A DNA stretch of 64,000 nt from Actinomadura sp. DC4 (GTDB lineage Bacteria; Actinomycetota; Actinomycetes; Streptosporangiales; Streptosporangiaceae), in the NCBI RefSeq assembly GCF_030406325.1, contig NZ_JAUEQY010000033.1, positions 1 to 64,000 of the forward strand, in the 5' to 3' direction. The notes beneath the pieces are model-generated. The model was not told the origin of the DNA. It was given only the letters and a program-made list of their open reading frames with translations, and did no database searches. Numbering within the stretch: position 1 is the stretch's first letter; every line of letters begins with the position of its first letter. This document shows, one piece after another, positions 57,699 to 64,000 of the stretch. Both the position numbers and the translations under genes were made by a program.

Positions 57699-58040
57699 GC
57701 TCGTGCTCCTGAGGTCGCTATTCGCCGTCAGAGGCTCATATTCTTTGAGGAAAGTATTCGACCGCTTTCAAAACGTTTGTTCGTGTCGCAAACAGCCATT
57801 CCGGGTCCAGCTCATGGTGAGCGCGGAGCCGATCATTGACAACAGCCCTCACGGCAAAGGCCGATTTCGGCCAACCGTTGTTTTCCGAAACTCAATGCGA
57901 ACCGTTCGGCGGCCAGAACCGCAGGAAAGCGTTCGAGGTCCTCAAGGCCTTTCGAGTCGCGATCCGGCGGCGGGCGGCGGTGCCGCGGCGTCACATCGCC
58001 CGGTCCGGCACACGGTGAATCGGCACGTGCGCGAAGCGGC
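57699..58040. other. 342-bp intergenic region without a supported gene
   Basis: Notably lower GC than its surroundings, mainly at 57710-57910. It holds the IclR promoter and a small hairpin GTTTG-N9-CAAAC. Short open frames exist but lack ribosome sites and recognisable proteins. A remnant of an older gene is possible. Confidence 0.4.
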
Positions 58041-58916
58041 TCATCTGGTGCCCGCGTACAGCTCGACCCGTAGGTCGTCGCCGTCCTTCACGACGTAGGT
58101 CGCGCCCGTCGTGCCGGTCCACCCCGTCGGCAGCAGGTAGTACCGGTCTCCGCGGGCGATCAGGAGCCGCAGACCGGTGTAGCGGTGGTGGTACCTGCCG
58201 CCCTTCGGGAGCTCCCCACTGAGGACGCCGGGCCCGGTCAGCGCCAGCCGATCGGCGCTGTAGACCACGGCGGCGGTACTGCCCTGCAGGTCGCGTGCGC
58301 TGTTCCGGCCCGCCTGGACGCCCTGCGCGCTCGCGTACAGGCCCGCCGCCCACAGACCGCAGAGCGCCGCCGTCACCACGGCGATGGCGTACGCGTTCCG
58401 TCCCCCCGGTACCTGGCCGCGCCGCGCCCCCACCGCGAGGAGCGGGCCGGCGCCGAGCAGCGCCAGCAGGACGTAGGTGGGCACGGCGACGGCGCCCGAG
58501 AACACGTAGCCGAAGACGCCGGCCAGCCCGATCCCCAGGCCGAGTGCCCGCGTGAGCAGGCGGCGATTCGCGCGGATCCGGCCGGCGACGGCCAGGAGAG
58601 AGGGCGGGGCGCCCGCCGGACCGTCGGGCGGGACGGACCGCAGCAGGGTGATCACCAGTACGGCCACGACGCCGATGACGACGATCTGCGGGGAGAACAG
58701 GCTCAGGCCGCGCAGGGCGTACTCGGTGACACCGATGTCGAGGTTCAGGGGATTGACATGAAAGTGTCCCAGCCACGCGCTGGTGTAGGCCCAGCCCATG
58801 TAGACGAGCACGGTGCCGGCGAGCCCGACGTTGGCGGTGAGGAATCCCAGCATCGAAAGGAGGTCGGGGGTCCCGTTCCCCGTTCCCCCGGCTCCTGCGG
58901 CCGGGCGGGCGGTCAC
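58041..58916 (-). CDS. Membrane protein of unknown function
   Basis: A 291-residue protein with about five hydrophobic segments (LTANVGLAGTVLVYMGWAYT, SPQIVVIGVVAVLVITLLRS, then three from about 118 to 195) and an external C-terminal domain of about 95 residues (STAAVVYSADRLALTGPGVL to VKDGDDLRVELYAGTR). I recognise no family. The GTG start is not well supported by a ribosome site. It follows the lipoprotein gene by 28 nt, so the two are probably one transcript. Confidence 0.75.
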   Translation of the reverse strand: MTARPAAGAGGTGNGTPDLLSMLGFLTANVGLAGTVLVYMGWAYTSAWLGHFHVNPLNLDIGVTEYALRGLSLFSPQIVVIGVVAVLVITLLRSVPPDGPAGAPPSLLAVAGRIRANRRLLTRALGLGIGLAGVFGYVFSGAVAVPTYVLLALLGAGPLLAVGARRGQVPGGRNAYAIAVVTAALCGLWAAGLYASAQGVQAGRNSARDLQGSTAAVVYSADRLALTGPGVLSGELPKGGRYHHRYTGLRLLIARGDRYYLLPTGWTGTTGATYVVKDGDDLRVELYAGTR

Positions 58917-58944
58917 CCGTTCACCGGGCCGGGGACGCTCGCGT

Positions 58945-59373
58945 TCACGGACTCGACGCGGGTACCGGTGACGGTTCGGACGACGACGGCGGAGCCGTGC
59001 TGTTGCTCGGCGCGGGCGGCCGGGTGACCTTCATCGGCACCTTCGGGCGGCCCGCGGCGGGCGGGCAGTACGGCCGCACCGGATCACCGCCCTGGTTCTG
59101 GGACTGACAGTCCAGGCCCCCGGACTCGGCACCACGGCTCGACGACGACGCGGGCGCGGTGGTTCCCGGGGCACCGCCTCCCGGGCCGCCACCGCCTGGA
59201 GCGCCGCTCCCGGAGCCGCGGCAGCCCGCCAGCGCCACCATCAGGGCGGCGGCGGCGAGCAGCACGGCCGTAGCAAGCCGGCGGCCTAAACCATGGGCGT
59301 ACGGCTCGGATGATCTTGATCTCCGCGTTGAGGGAGAGGACAAGGGGATCACGCTCCTTCGTCCGGCGTTCAC
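58945..59373 (-). CDS. Small predicted lipoprotein, Gly/Pro/Ser-rich
   Basis: 142 residues with a lipobox ALAGC (Cys about 51) after a hydrophobic stretch, then a low-complexity Gly/Ser/Pro chain with a short Cys pair segment (GLDCQSQNQGGDPVRPYCPP). Probably membrane-tethered outside the cell. The n-region before the hydrophobic part is unusually long (about 33 residues), so the GTG 59373 start is uncertain, although GAGG lies just upstream. Function unknown; likely works with the membrane protein. Confidence 0.6.
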   Translation of the reverse strand: MNAGRRSVIPLSSPSTRRSRSSEPYAHGLGRRLATAVLLAAAALMVALAGCRGSGSGAPGGGGPGGGAPGTTAPASSSSRGAESGGLDCQSQNQGGDPVRPYCPPAAGRPKVPMKVTRPPAPSNSTAPPSSSEPSPVPASSP

Positions 59374-59415
59374 ACGTCCTCGCTTGAATGGTCACCTTTG
59401 ATCTTCCGCACCGCC

Positions 59416-59432
59416 TGAGTAGGCCCTACTCA
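59416..59432. promoter_or_regulatory. Perfect dyad TGAGTAGG-C-CCTACTCA
   Basis: Eight-base arms around one base, 43 bp upstream of the lipoprotein start. The TGAGTA/TACTCA half-sites resemble those reported for the NarL-type regulator MacR of Streptomyces, which controls membrane and lipoprotein genes. The match is to half-sites only. Confidence 0.5.
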
Positions 59433-59584
59433 AATGCGCTCGGCCGCTGGGCGGGGCGCGAATCTGCCGGGTAGTTCCGCCCGCGCTTCTGCCTGGTCCG
59501 GGGTGGCTCCGCTTGCTTGCATTGGGGCACGGCAGCGGTCGCTCACCGAATACCGCGACCATGGATGAGGAGAGTCCGGGACTC

Positions 59585-60166
59585 ATGAAAAGCCCCACGA
59601 TGGAACGCGAATCCGGCCAGGCCGTCATCCCGATGTCCGACGACGACCGGCGCGCGCTGGTCAACACGCTGTACGAGGAGCACGGCCGGAGACTGCACGC
59701 GTACGCCGTCCGCCTGCTCGGCGACTCCCACCACGCCGAGGACGTCGTGCAGGAGGCCATGCTCCGCGCCTGGCGCAAGGCCGACAGCCTCGCCCCCGGA
59801 CGCGGCTCGGTCCAGGGCTGGCTGATGCGTGTCGCGCACAACGTCGCGGTGGACCGGATCCGTGCCCGCCGGGCCCGGCCCGACGAGGTGGAGGAGACCA
59901 CCGGCGAATACGCGTCCGCCGAGGACCACGCCGCCGCGGTGGTGGAGTCGGTCTTCGTCGAAGCGGCCCTCTCACGTCTGTCACCCGCACACCGGCAGGT
60001 TCTGCGGGTCGTGTACTTCGGCGACCACACGGCCGCCCAGGCCGCGGAGCTGCTCGGACTGCCCGTCGGCACGGTGAAGTCCCGCGTCTATCACGCGCTG
60101 CGCCAATTGCGGATCCACGTCGAGGAACTGCAGGCCGACTCCGGCGACATGCCCCCGCGCCGGTAA
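59585..60166 (+). CDS. ECF-type sigma-70 family RNA polymerase sigma factor
   Basis: About 193 residues. Region 2 (LYEEHGRRLHAYAVRLLGDS, AEDVVQEAMLRAWRKAD) and region 4 (RLSPAHRQVLRVVYFGDHTA, GLPVGTVKSRVYHALRQLR) are complete; it resembles SigL/SigK-like ECF factors. No anti-sigma gene is adjacent, so its control is unclear. Several ATGs are possible (59561, 59585, 59600); 59585 has GGAGAG about 11 nt upstream. It is divergent from the lipoprotein/membrane protein pair, its plausible targets. Confidence 0.88.
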   Translation: MKSPTMERESGQAVIPMSDDDRRALVNTLYEEHGRRLHAYAVRLLGDSHHAEDVVQEAMLRAWRKADSLAPGRGSVQGWLMRVAHNVAVDRIRARRARPDEVEETTGEYASAEDHAAAVVESVFVEAALSRLSPAHRQVLRVVYFGDHTAAQAAELLGLPVGTVKSRVYHALRQLRIHVEELQADSGDMPPRR

Positions 60167-60182
60167 GTCTCCGTCTCCTTTT

Positions 60183-60210
60183 CCCGGACGTGGCCGAGGC
60201 CGCGTCCGGG
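60183..60210 (+). terminator. Terminator after the sigma factor gene
   Basis: CCCGGACGTGGCC pairs with GGCCGCGTCCGGG (13 bp, one mismatch, 2-nt loop) 16 nt after the sigma stop, preceded by TTTT and followed by ATCTTCGTGTTT. Confidence 0.8.
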
Positions 60211-60244
60211 ATCTTCGTGTTTCCGCCCTGATTTCTTTCCGCAC

Positions 60245-60280
60245 AGGCAGAACTACAGGCAGAATTAACGGCGGAACTGA
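60245..60280 (+). repeat. Three tandem 12-bp direct repeats upstream of the NB-ARC regulator
   Basis: Units AGGCAGAACTAC, AGGCAGAATTAA and CGGCGGAACTGA start at 60245, 60257 and 60269, exactly 12 bp apart, about one helical turn. They end 20 nt before ATG 60301 and are likely protein-binding sites, perhaps for the regulator itself. Confidence 0.65.
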
Positions 60281-60300
60281 AGACGAGGAAGGGGCGGCTC

Positions 60301-62553
60301 ATGGCGGACGCAGGAGCCTTCGGCGAACTCCTGCGGCGTCACCGCCACGCGGCCGCGCTCACGATCGAGGATCTCTCCGCCGCCTCCGGGGTCAGCGTCC
60401 GCGCGATCGGCGACATGGAGCGCGGGCGCAGCCGCGGCCCCCAGCGCCGTACGGTCGCGGCGCTCGCCGACGCGCTGGGGCTGCCGTCCCCCGACCGCGA
60501 GGCGATCGAGGTCGCCGCGCGGGCCGGCCGGCCGCGTACGGGCACCGCTCCGTCCGGCGGTGGTTGTGAGCTGCCGAGACGTGTGGGCGACTTCACCGGC
60601 CGCCGGGCCGAGCTGGACTGGCTCGAACGCCTCGCCGCCAAGGCCGGAGACGACGGGCCGGCCACGATCGCCACGATCTCCGGGGGCCCGGGTATGGGCA
60701 AGTCGGCCCTCGTGGTCCACGCGGCCGTGCAGCTCGCCCCGTACTTCCCCGACGGGAGTCTCTTCGTCGACCTGCGCGGCATGGACGCCGCCCCGGTCGC
60801 CGCCGGGGCGGCCCTGTCGCGGCTGCTGAAGGCGTTCGGCGTGGCCGAGGGCCGGATCCCGCACGACGAGGAAGAACGCGCGGGGCTCTACCGCTCTCTG
60901 CTGGCCGACCGGCGGAGCCTCATCGTGCTCGACAACGCCGCCGACGAGGCCCAGGTGCGCTCGCTGCTTCCCGGAGGCGGCGGCAGTCTCGTCCTCGTCA
61001 CGAGCCGCCGCTCCCTGGCCGGTCTGGAGGGGGTGCACCAGCTGCCCCTGGCCGGGATGCCGCCGGGGGACGCCGTCCAGATGCTGCGCGGCATCGTCGG
61101 TGAGGGCCGCCAGGGCGACGGTGACCTCGACGTCGTCGCCGAACTCTGCGGCAACCTGCCGCTGGCCATGCGCATCGCGGGCAACCGGCTGCTCAGCCGC
61201 CCCGGCTGGACGGCCGGGCACCTCGCGGGACGGCTCGCCGACGAGGAGCGCCGGCTCGACCTGCTCTCCGCGGGGGATCTGCACGTGGGCGCCGCGTTCG
61301 CCCTGTCGTACCGGCATCTGTCGGCGCGCGCGGCCGAGCTCTTCCGCCGGCTGGGGCTCGTGCCCGGGCCCGACTTCGGGGCGGCGATGGGGACGCTGCT
61401 CACCGGCGGGAGCCTGGACGACGCCGAGGACGCGCTGGAGGAGCTCGTGGACCTGGGGCTCCTGCAGGCGCCCTACCTCGGCCGTTACCGGTTGCACGAC
61501 CTGGTGCGCCTGTACGCCCGCGCGCGGCTCGCCGACGAGGAGCCCGAGACCCGCGAGGCCGTACGCCGGCGCATGAACGACTGGCTGCTCGACGTCACGG
61601 TCGTGGCCGGCCGCTGGTTCGAGCCGGCGTACGGTGAGCCACCGGCCGACTACGACGGGCTGGTGCCGCTCGACACGCGTGACGAGGCGCACGTCTGGCT
61701 GGAGGGGGAGAGCGCCAACTGGCTGGCCGCGCTGCGGTCGGCCGCCGCGGAGGGCCGGCACGCCCGTGTCGTCGAGGTGGCCGGCGCGATGCACTGGTTC
61801 TCCGACCGGCTGGTCCACTGGGGCGTCTGGCGCGAGGTGTTCGAGCTGTCGAGCGGCGCCGCGAACGCGGTGGGCGACCGCCGCGCGGAGGCCGTGCACC
61901 TCAACTACCTGGCGTGGGCGCTGTCCTACTGCGAGGGACGTCACCAAGAGGGCGTCGACTGCGCGCTGCGGGCCTACGAGCTGGCCCGTGAGCTGGGCGA
62001 CCTCTCCGAGCAGGCATGGGCGCTGCAGTACGCCGGGCTGGCCCTGCGGGGCATCCCGGGCTCGAACGAGCGCGTCGCCGCGTACGCCCGCGACGCCGTG
62101 GCACTGTTCAGCACCGCGGGCGACTGGGACGGCTACTACCAGGGCATGGGCGCGGTCGGCGACTCGCTGCGTCGCCTGGGCCGTACCGACGAGGCACTCC
62201 GGCACCTCAACGCACTGGTCGGCGAACTGCGCGACCCGGAGGGGAAGGGCACCGCGTACCTCCGCGAGGCCACGATGGGCCGCACGCTGGCCCGCATCGC
62301 CGCCTGCCACGTCGCGGACGGCGACTGGTTAGCGGCGGCCACCACCCTGCGGACCTGCCTGCCGCTGGTCCGTGAGCACGGCAGCGTGGTCGAGGTCGCG
62401 GACCGCTGCTACGAACTGGGTCAGGCGCTGCACGAGCTGGGCGACATCCCCGCGACGAGAGCGGCACTGGAGGAAGCACTGGCCGGCTACCGCTCCTTGG
62501 GCGACGAACGCGCCGAGACGGTGACCAAGGAGCTCGCGAGCCTCGACGGCTGA
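60301..62553 (+). CDS. XRE/NB-ARC/TPR transcriptional regulator
   Basis: A 750-residue STAND-type regulator. An N-terminal XRE helix-turn-helix (TIEDLSAASGVSVRAIGDME, about 20-40) is followed by an NB-ARC ATPase with P-loop SGGPGMGKSAL (about 127-137) and RSLIVLDNAADEAQV (Walker B). Winged-helix and TPR-like helices fill the rest (EQAWALQYAGLALRGIPG and similar). Such proteins are ATP-dependent activators, often of secondary metabolism, resembling SARP-family regulators but with XRE instead of the OmpR-type domain. GGAAGGGG precedes the ATG. It is monocistronic behind a terminator and a triple repeat. Confidence 0.9.
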   Translation: MADAGAFGELLRRHRHAAALTIEDLSAASGVSVRAIGDMERGRSRGPQRRTVAALADALGLPSPDREAIEVAARAGRPRTGTAPSGGGCELPRRVGDFTGRRAELDWLERLAAKAGDDGPATIATISGGPGMGKSALVVHAAVQLAPYFPDGSLFVDLRGMDAAPVAAGAALSRLLKAFGVAEGRIPHDEEERAGLYRSLLADRRSLIVLDNAADEAQVRSLLPGGGGSLVLVTSRRSLAGLEGVHQLPLAGMPPGDAVQMLRGIVGEGRQGDGDLDVVAELCGNLPLAMRIAGNRLLSRPGWTAGHLAGRLADEERRLDLLSAGDLHVGAAFALSYRHLSARAAELFRRLGLVPGPDFGAAMGTLLTGGSLDDAEDALEELVDLGLLQAPYLGRYRLHDLVRLYARARLADEEPETREAVRRRMNDWLLDVTVVAGRWFEPAYGEPPADYDGLVPLDTRDEAHVWLEGESANWLAALRSAAAEGRHARVVEVAGAMHWFSDRLVHWGVWREVFELSSGAANAVGDRRAEAVHLNYLAWALSYCEGRHQEGVDCALRAYELARELGDLSEQAWALQYAGLALRGIPGSNERVAAYARDAVALFSTAGDWDGYYQGMGAVGDSLRRLGRTDEALRHLNALVGELRDPEGKGTAYLREATMGRTLARIAACHVADGDWLAAATTLRTCLPLVREHGSVVEVADRCYELGQALHELGDIPATRAALEEALAGYRSLGDERAETVTKELASLDG

Positions 62554-62566
62554 GAGCTCCGGCAGG

Positions 62567-63379
62567 TCACCGGGTTTCTCGGGGCGTGACCAGGGCGACG
62601 ACGGTCATCGCGGACAGCAGCGCCCAGGCGGGGGTGAAGCCGTGGGTCAGGTCCGTGAGCAGGCCGAGGGCGGGCGGGCTCGCGATGACGGCGATCTGGG
62701 TGACGGCCATCGCCAGGCCGAGGGCGAACCCCGTCGTTCCGGGTGGCGCCGACTCGGCCACATACGCGACCCATGGGCCGTACCAGCCGATCCCGAAGAA
62801 GCCGAGCCAGACGAACACCAGGCAGGCCGCCACGGGTGAGCGCCCTGCCGGTGTCATGAGTGCCGTCATCGCCGGCGTCACGGCGGCCAGGCAGGTCGCG
62901 ACGGCGCCGTAGCGGCCGGACCTGCGGCGGTCGCTCCAGGCGGCCGCGGCGAGCGCGCCGCCCAGTGGCAGGCCCGCCTGGCGGATGCCCATCGCCAGTC
63001 CTCGCTGGGACGGGCCGAACCAGGACGCCACCGACTTGCTGCCGCCCGGCTGAACCGTGCTGTATCCCGCGCCGACGACCAGCAGGGACACGTATCCCGG
63101 AGCCAGGCTTCCCACGCCCAGGCTCACGGCGACGACGCAGGCGCCCGTGCCGACGACCCAGCGTTCGTCGTAGCGGTCCAGGAGTTCCCCGGCGATCAGC
63201 AACCCGGCCAGCGGGGCGAGCTGGGCGGCCGATAGCAGGAGGCCGAGCTGAGCCGTGCTCAGGCTCAGGTCGCCTCGCAGGCCGACGCTCATCGCCCCGA
63301 TGCCCTGTACGAAGAACCCGGAGGTGGCCTGGAGGAAGGTGGCGATGGCGAGGACGGTCCACCGGTGGCCGGCCGTCAC
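62567..63379 (-). CDS. Shortened MFS transporter (270 residues)
   Basis: The N-terminal half is a normal MFS (GFFVQGIGAMSVGLRGDLSL, LDRYDERWVVGTG, ASWFGPSQRGLAMGIRQAGL) and the end is a normal last pair of helices. The middle seems missing: after GLPLGGALAAAAWSDRRRSG the chain goes directly to late helices, leaving about eight helices rather than 12. The GTG start overlaps the stop of the GNAT gene. Probably an internal deletion; activity is doubtful. Confidence 0.75.
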   Translation of the reverse strand: MTAGHRWTVLAIATFLQATSGFFVQGIGAMSVGLRGDLSLSTAQLGLLLSAAQLAPLAGLLIAGELLDRYDERWVVGTGACVVAVSLGVGSLAPGYVSLLVVGAGYSTVQPGGSKSVASWFGPSQRGLAMGIRQAGLPLGGALAAAAWSDRRRSGRYGAVATCLAAVTPAMTALMTPAGRSPVAACLVFVWLGFFGIGWYGPWVAYVAESAPPGTTGFALGLAMAVTQIAVIASPPALGLLTDLTHGFTPAWALLSAMTVVALVTPRETR

Positions 63380-63849
63380 GGACGCCGGTAGAGAGCGGGG
63401 TCCGGGTGGTCGACGAAGCCGAGTTCCCGGTAGAGCGGTGCGCCTTCGGGCGAGGCGTACAGGTCGACGCGGGCGGCGTCGCGTTCGCGGAACCAGCCGA
63501 GCAGGGCGTTCATGATCGCCCGGCTGTGGCCGCGCCGCCGGTACGCCGGGTCGGTGACCACGCCGATGACGTGCCCGACGCGGCCGTTGCGCGAGTGAGG
63601 GCCGGGGAACCACTGCTCGATGGTGCCGATGCCGCAGGCGGTGAGCCCGTCGTCGCCGTCCACGACCAGGATCCGCGCGTCGTCGGCCGTCAGCTTCTCC
63701 TTGAAGACGGTGGCCAGCAGGTCCCGCCAGTCGTCGCCCGCCGAGTGGAAGTAGTCATCGCCCATGGTCTCGAACAACGACGCCCGCAGCCGTACGAGCT
63801 CCGCGACGTCGTTCTCCACCGCCTGCCGTACACCGGTCTTGTCTGACAT
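63376..63849 (-). CDS. GNAT family N-acetyltransferase
   Basis: A 157-residue GNAT enzyme with the acetyl-CoA loop motif in RRRGHSRAIMNALLGWF (motif A) preceded by IGVVTDPAY, and C-terminal LYRELGFVDH. Substrate unknown: an amine of a small molecule or protein N-terminus. GGTGAC lies right before the ATG. The stop overlaps the start of the shortened MFS gene, so both are co-translated. It is divergent from the CGNR gene with only 26 bp between starts. Confidence 0.9.
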   Translation of the reverse strand: MSDKTGVRQAVENDVAELVRLRASLFETMGDDYFHSAGDDWRDLLATVFKEKLTADDARILVVDGDDGLTACGIGTIEQWFPGPHSRNGRVGHVIGVVTDPAYRRRGHSRAIMNALLGWFRERDAARVDLYASPEGAPLYRELGFVDHPDPALYRRP

Positions 63850-63875
63850 GTCACCCAGCCTGATGTAATGCCCTT

Positions 63876-64000
63876 ATGCACCTCAACCCTTACGGGGAGG
63901 ACGCCGTGAACCTGGCCGCCTCTCTGGCCAACCGCCGCCCGGCCGGTGCCGAAGAGCTGGCGGACCGCTGCCGCGCCGCCGGGCTGGTGCTGGAACACCC
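63876..64000 (+). CDS. CGNR zinc finger/ABATE-domain protein (N-terminal fragment, runs off window)
   Basis: Begins MHLNPYGEDAVNLAASLANR and continues for about 41 residues to the window end. The LNPYGEDAV..LA..LANR start is typical of the stress-linked ABATE domain that precedes a CGNR zinc finger. The zinc finger itself lies outside. No ribosome binding site; TAATGC upstream suggests a leaderless or short leader. Confidence 0.7.
   Translation, partial: MHLNPYGEDAVNLAASLANRRPAGAEELADRCRAAGLVLEH

Noticed and set aside
57703-58098. Small gene in the AT-richer intergenic region
   Set aside because: No ribosome site, no recognisable family, and it overlaps the end of the membrane protein gene.

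Overview
The window is 64 kb of very GC-rich DNA with dense, short-gapped genes, frequent GTG starts and ATGA/GTGA start-stop overlaps. Its gene families are typical of filamentous actinomycetes: a modular PKS, F420/flavin LLM monooxygenases, MmyB-type XRE regulators, an NB-ARC regulator, a PimB-like mannosyltransferase and SagB. Heavy use of GTAC/CGTAC words points towards the Streptosporangiales/Thermomonosporaceae, but this placement is inference. I see no rRNA, tRNA, CRISPR array or insertion sequence.

Layout. (1) 1-7.4 kb, minus strand: the edge of a type I polyketide cluster. A TetR gene with its own palindromic operator is followed by a DHA2 drug exporter, a small secreted AbyU-like beta-barrel protein (candidate pericyclase), and the 5' end of a modular PKS whose first KS is a KSQ (Cys to Gln) loading domain with a malonyl-type AT. 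(2) 7.4-9.4 kb: a secreted M64 zinc peptidase. (3) 9.57-27.5 kb, plus strand: six tightly coupled genes encoding a phospholipase D-like protein, a 1545-residue DUF6603-like/Kelch protein, a Kelch protein, and three large proteins of unknown function (1047, 1712 and 592 residues), closed by a 16-bp stem hairpin. This is one of two candidate undescribed systems. (4) 27.5-28.9 kb: a decayed glycosyltransferase with at least three frameshifts. (5) 28.9-43.6 kb: ordinary accessory metabolism and regulation: two SDR/XRE modules, PEBP, two MarR genes (one frame-disrupted), paired LLM monooxygenases, a secreted M1 peptidase, a NarL-type two-component pair, a GT4 enzyme, an azoreductase, a SDR-coupled orphan histidine kinase and a CPBP protease. 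(6) 43.5-51.8 kb: an ABC exporter operon with a beta-propeller/phosphoesterase, a FetB-like permease, and membrane and secreted proteins of unknown role.

(7) 52.0-56.9 kb, plus strand: a compact RiPP-like cluster. It contains a 37-residue precursor-like peptide, a hairpin that looks like an attenuator, an MvdD-like ATP-grasp ligase, a SagB-type dehydrogenase with an N-terminal winged-helix-like segment, a JmjC ribosomal-oxygenase-like hydroxylase, and an MFS exporter. I know of no described peptide pathway with this enzyme set, so this is the strongest candidate for a new system. (8) 57-64 kb: an IclR regulator, a membrane protein/lipoprotein pair divergent from an ECF sigma factor, an XRE/NB-ARC regulator behind a triple 12-bp direct repeat, a shortened MFS protein coupled to a GNAT acetyltransferase, and the start of a CGNR zinc-finger protein that runs off the window.
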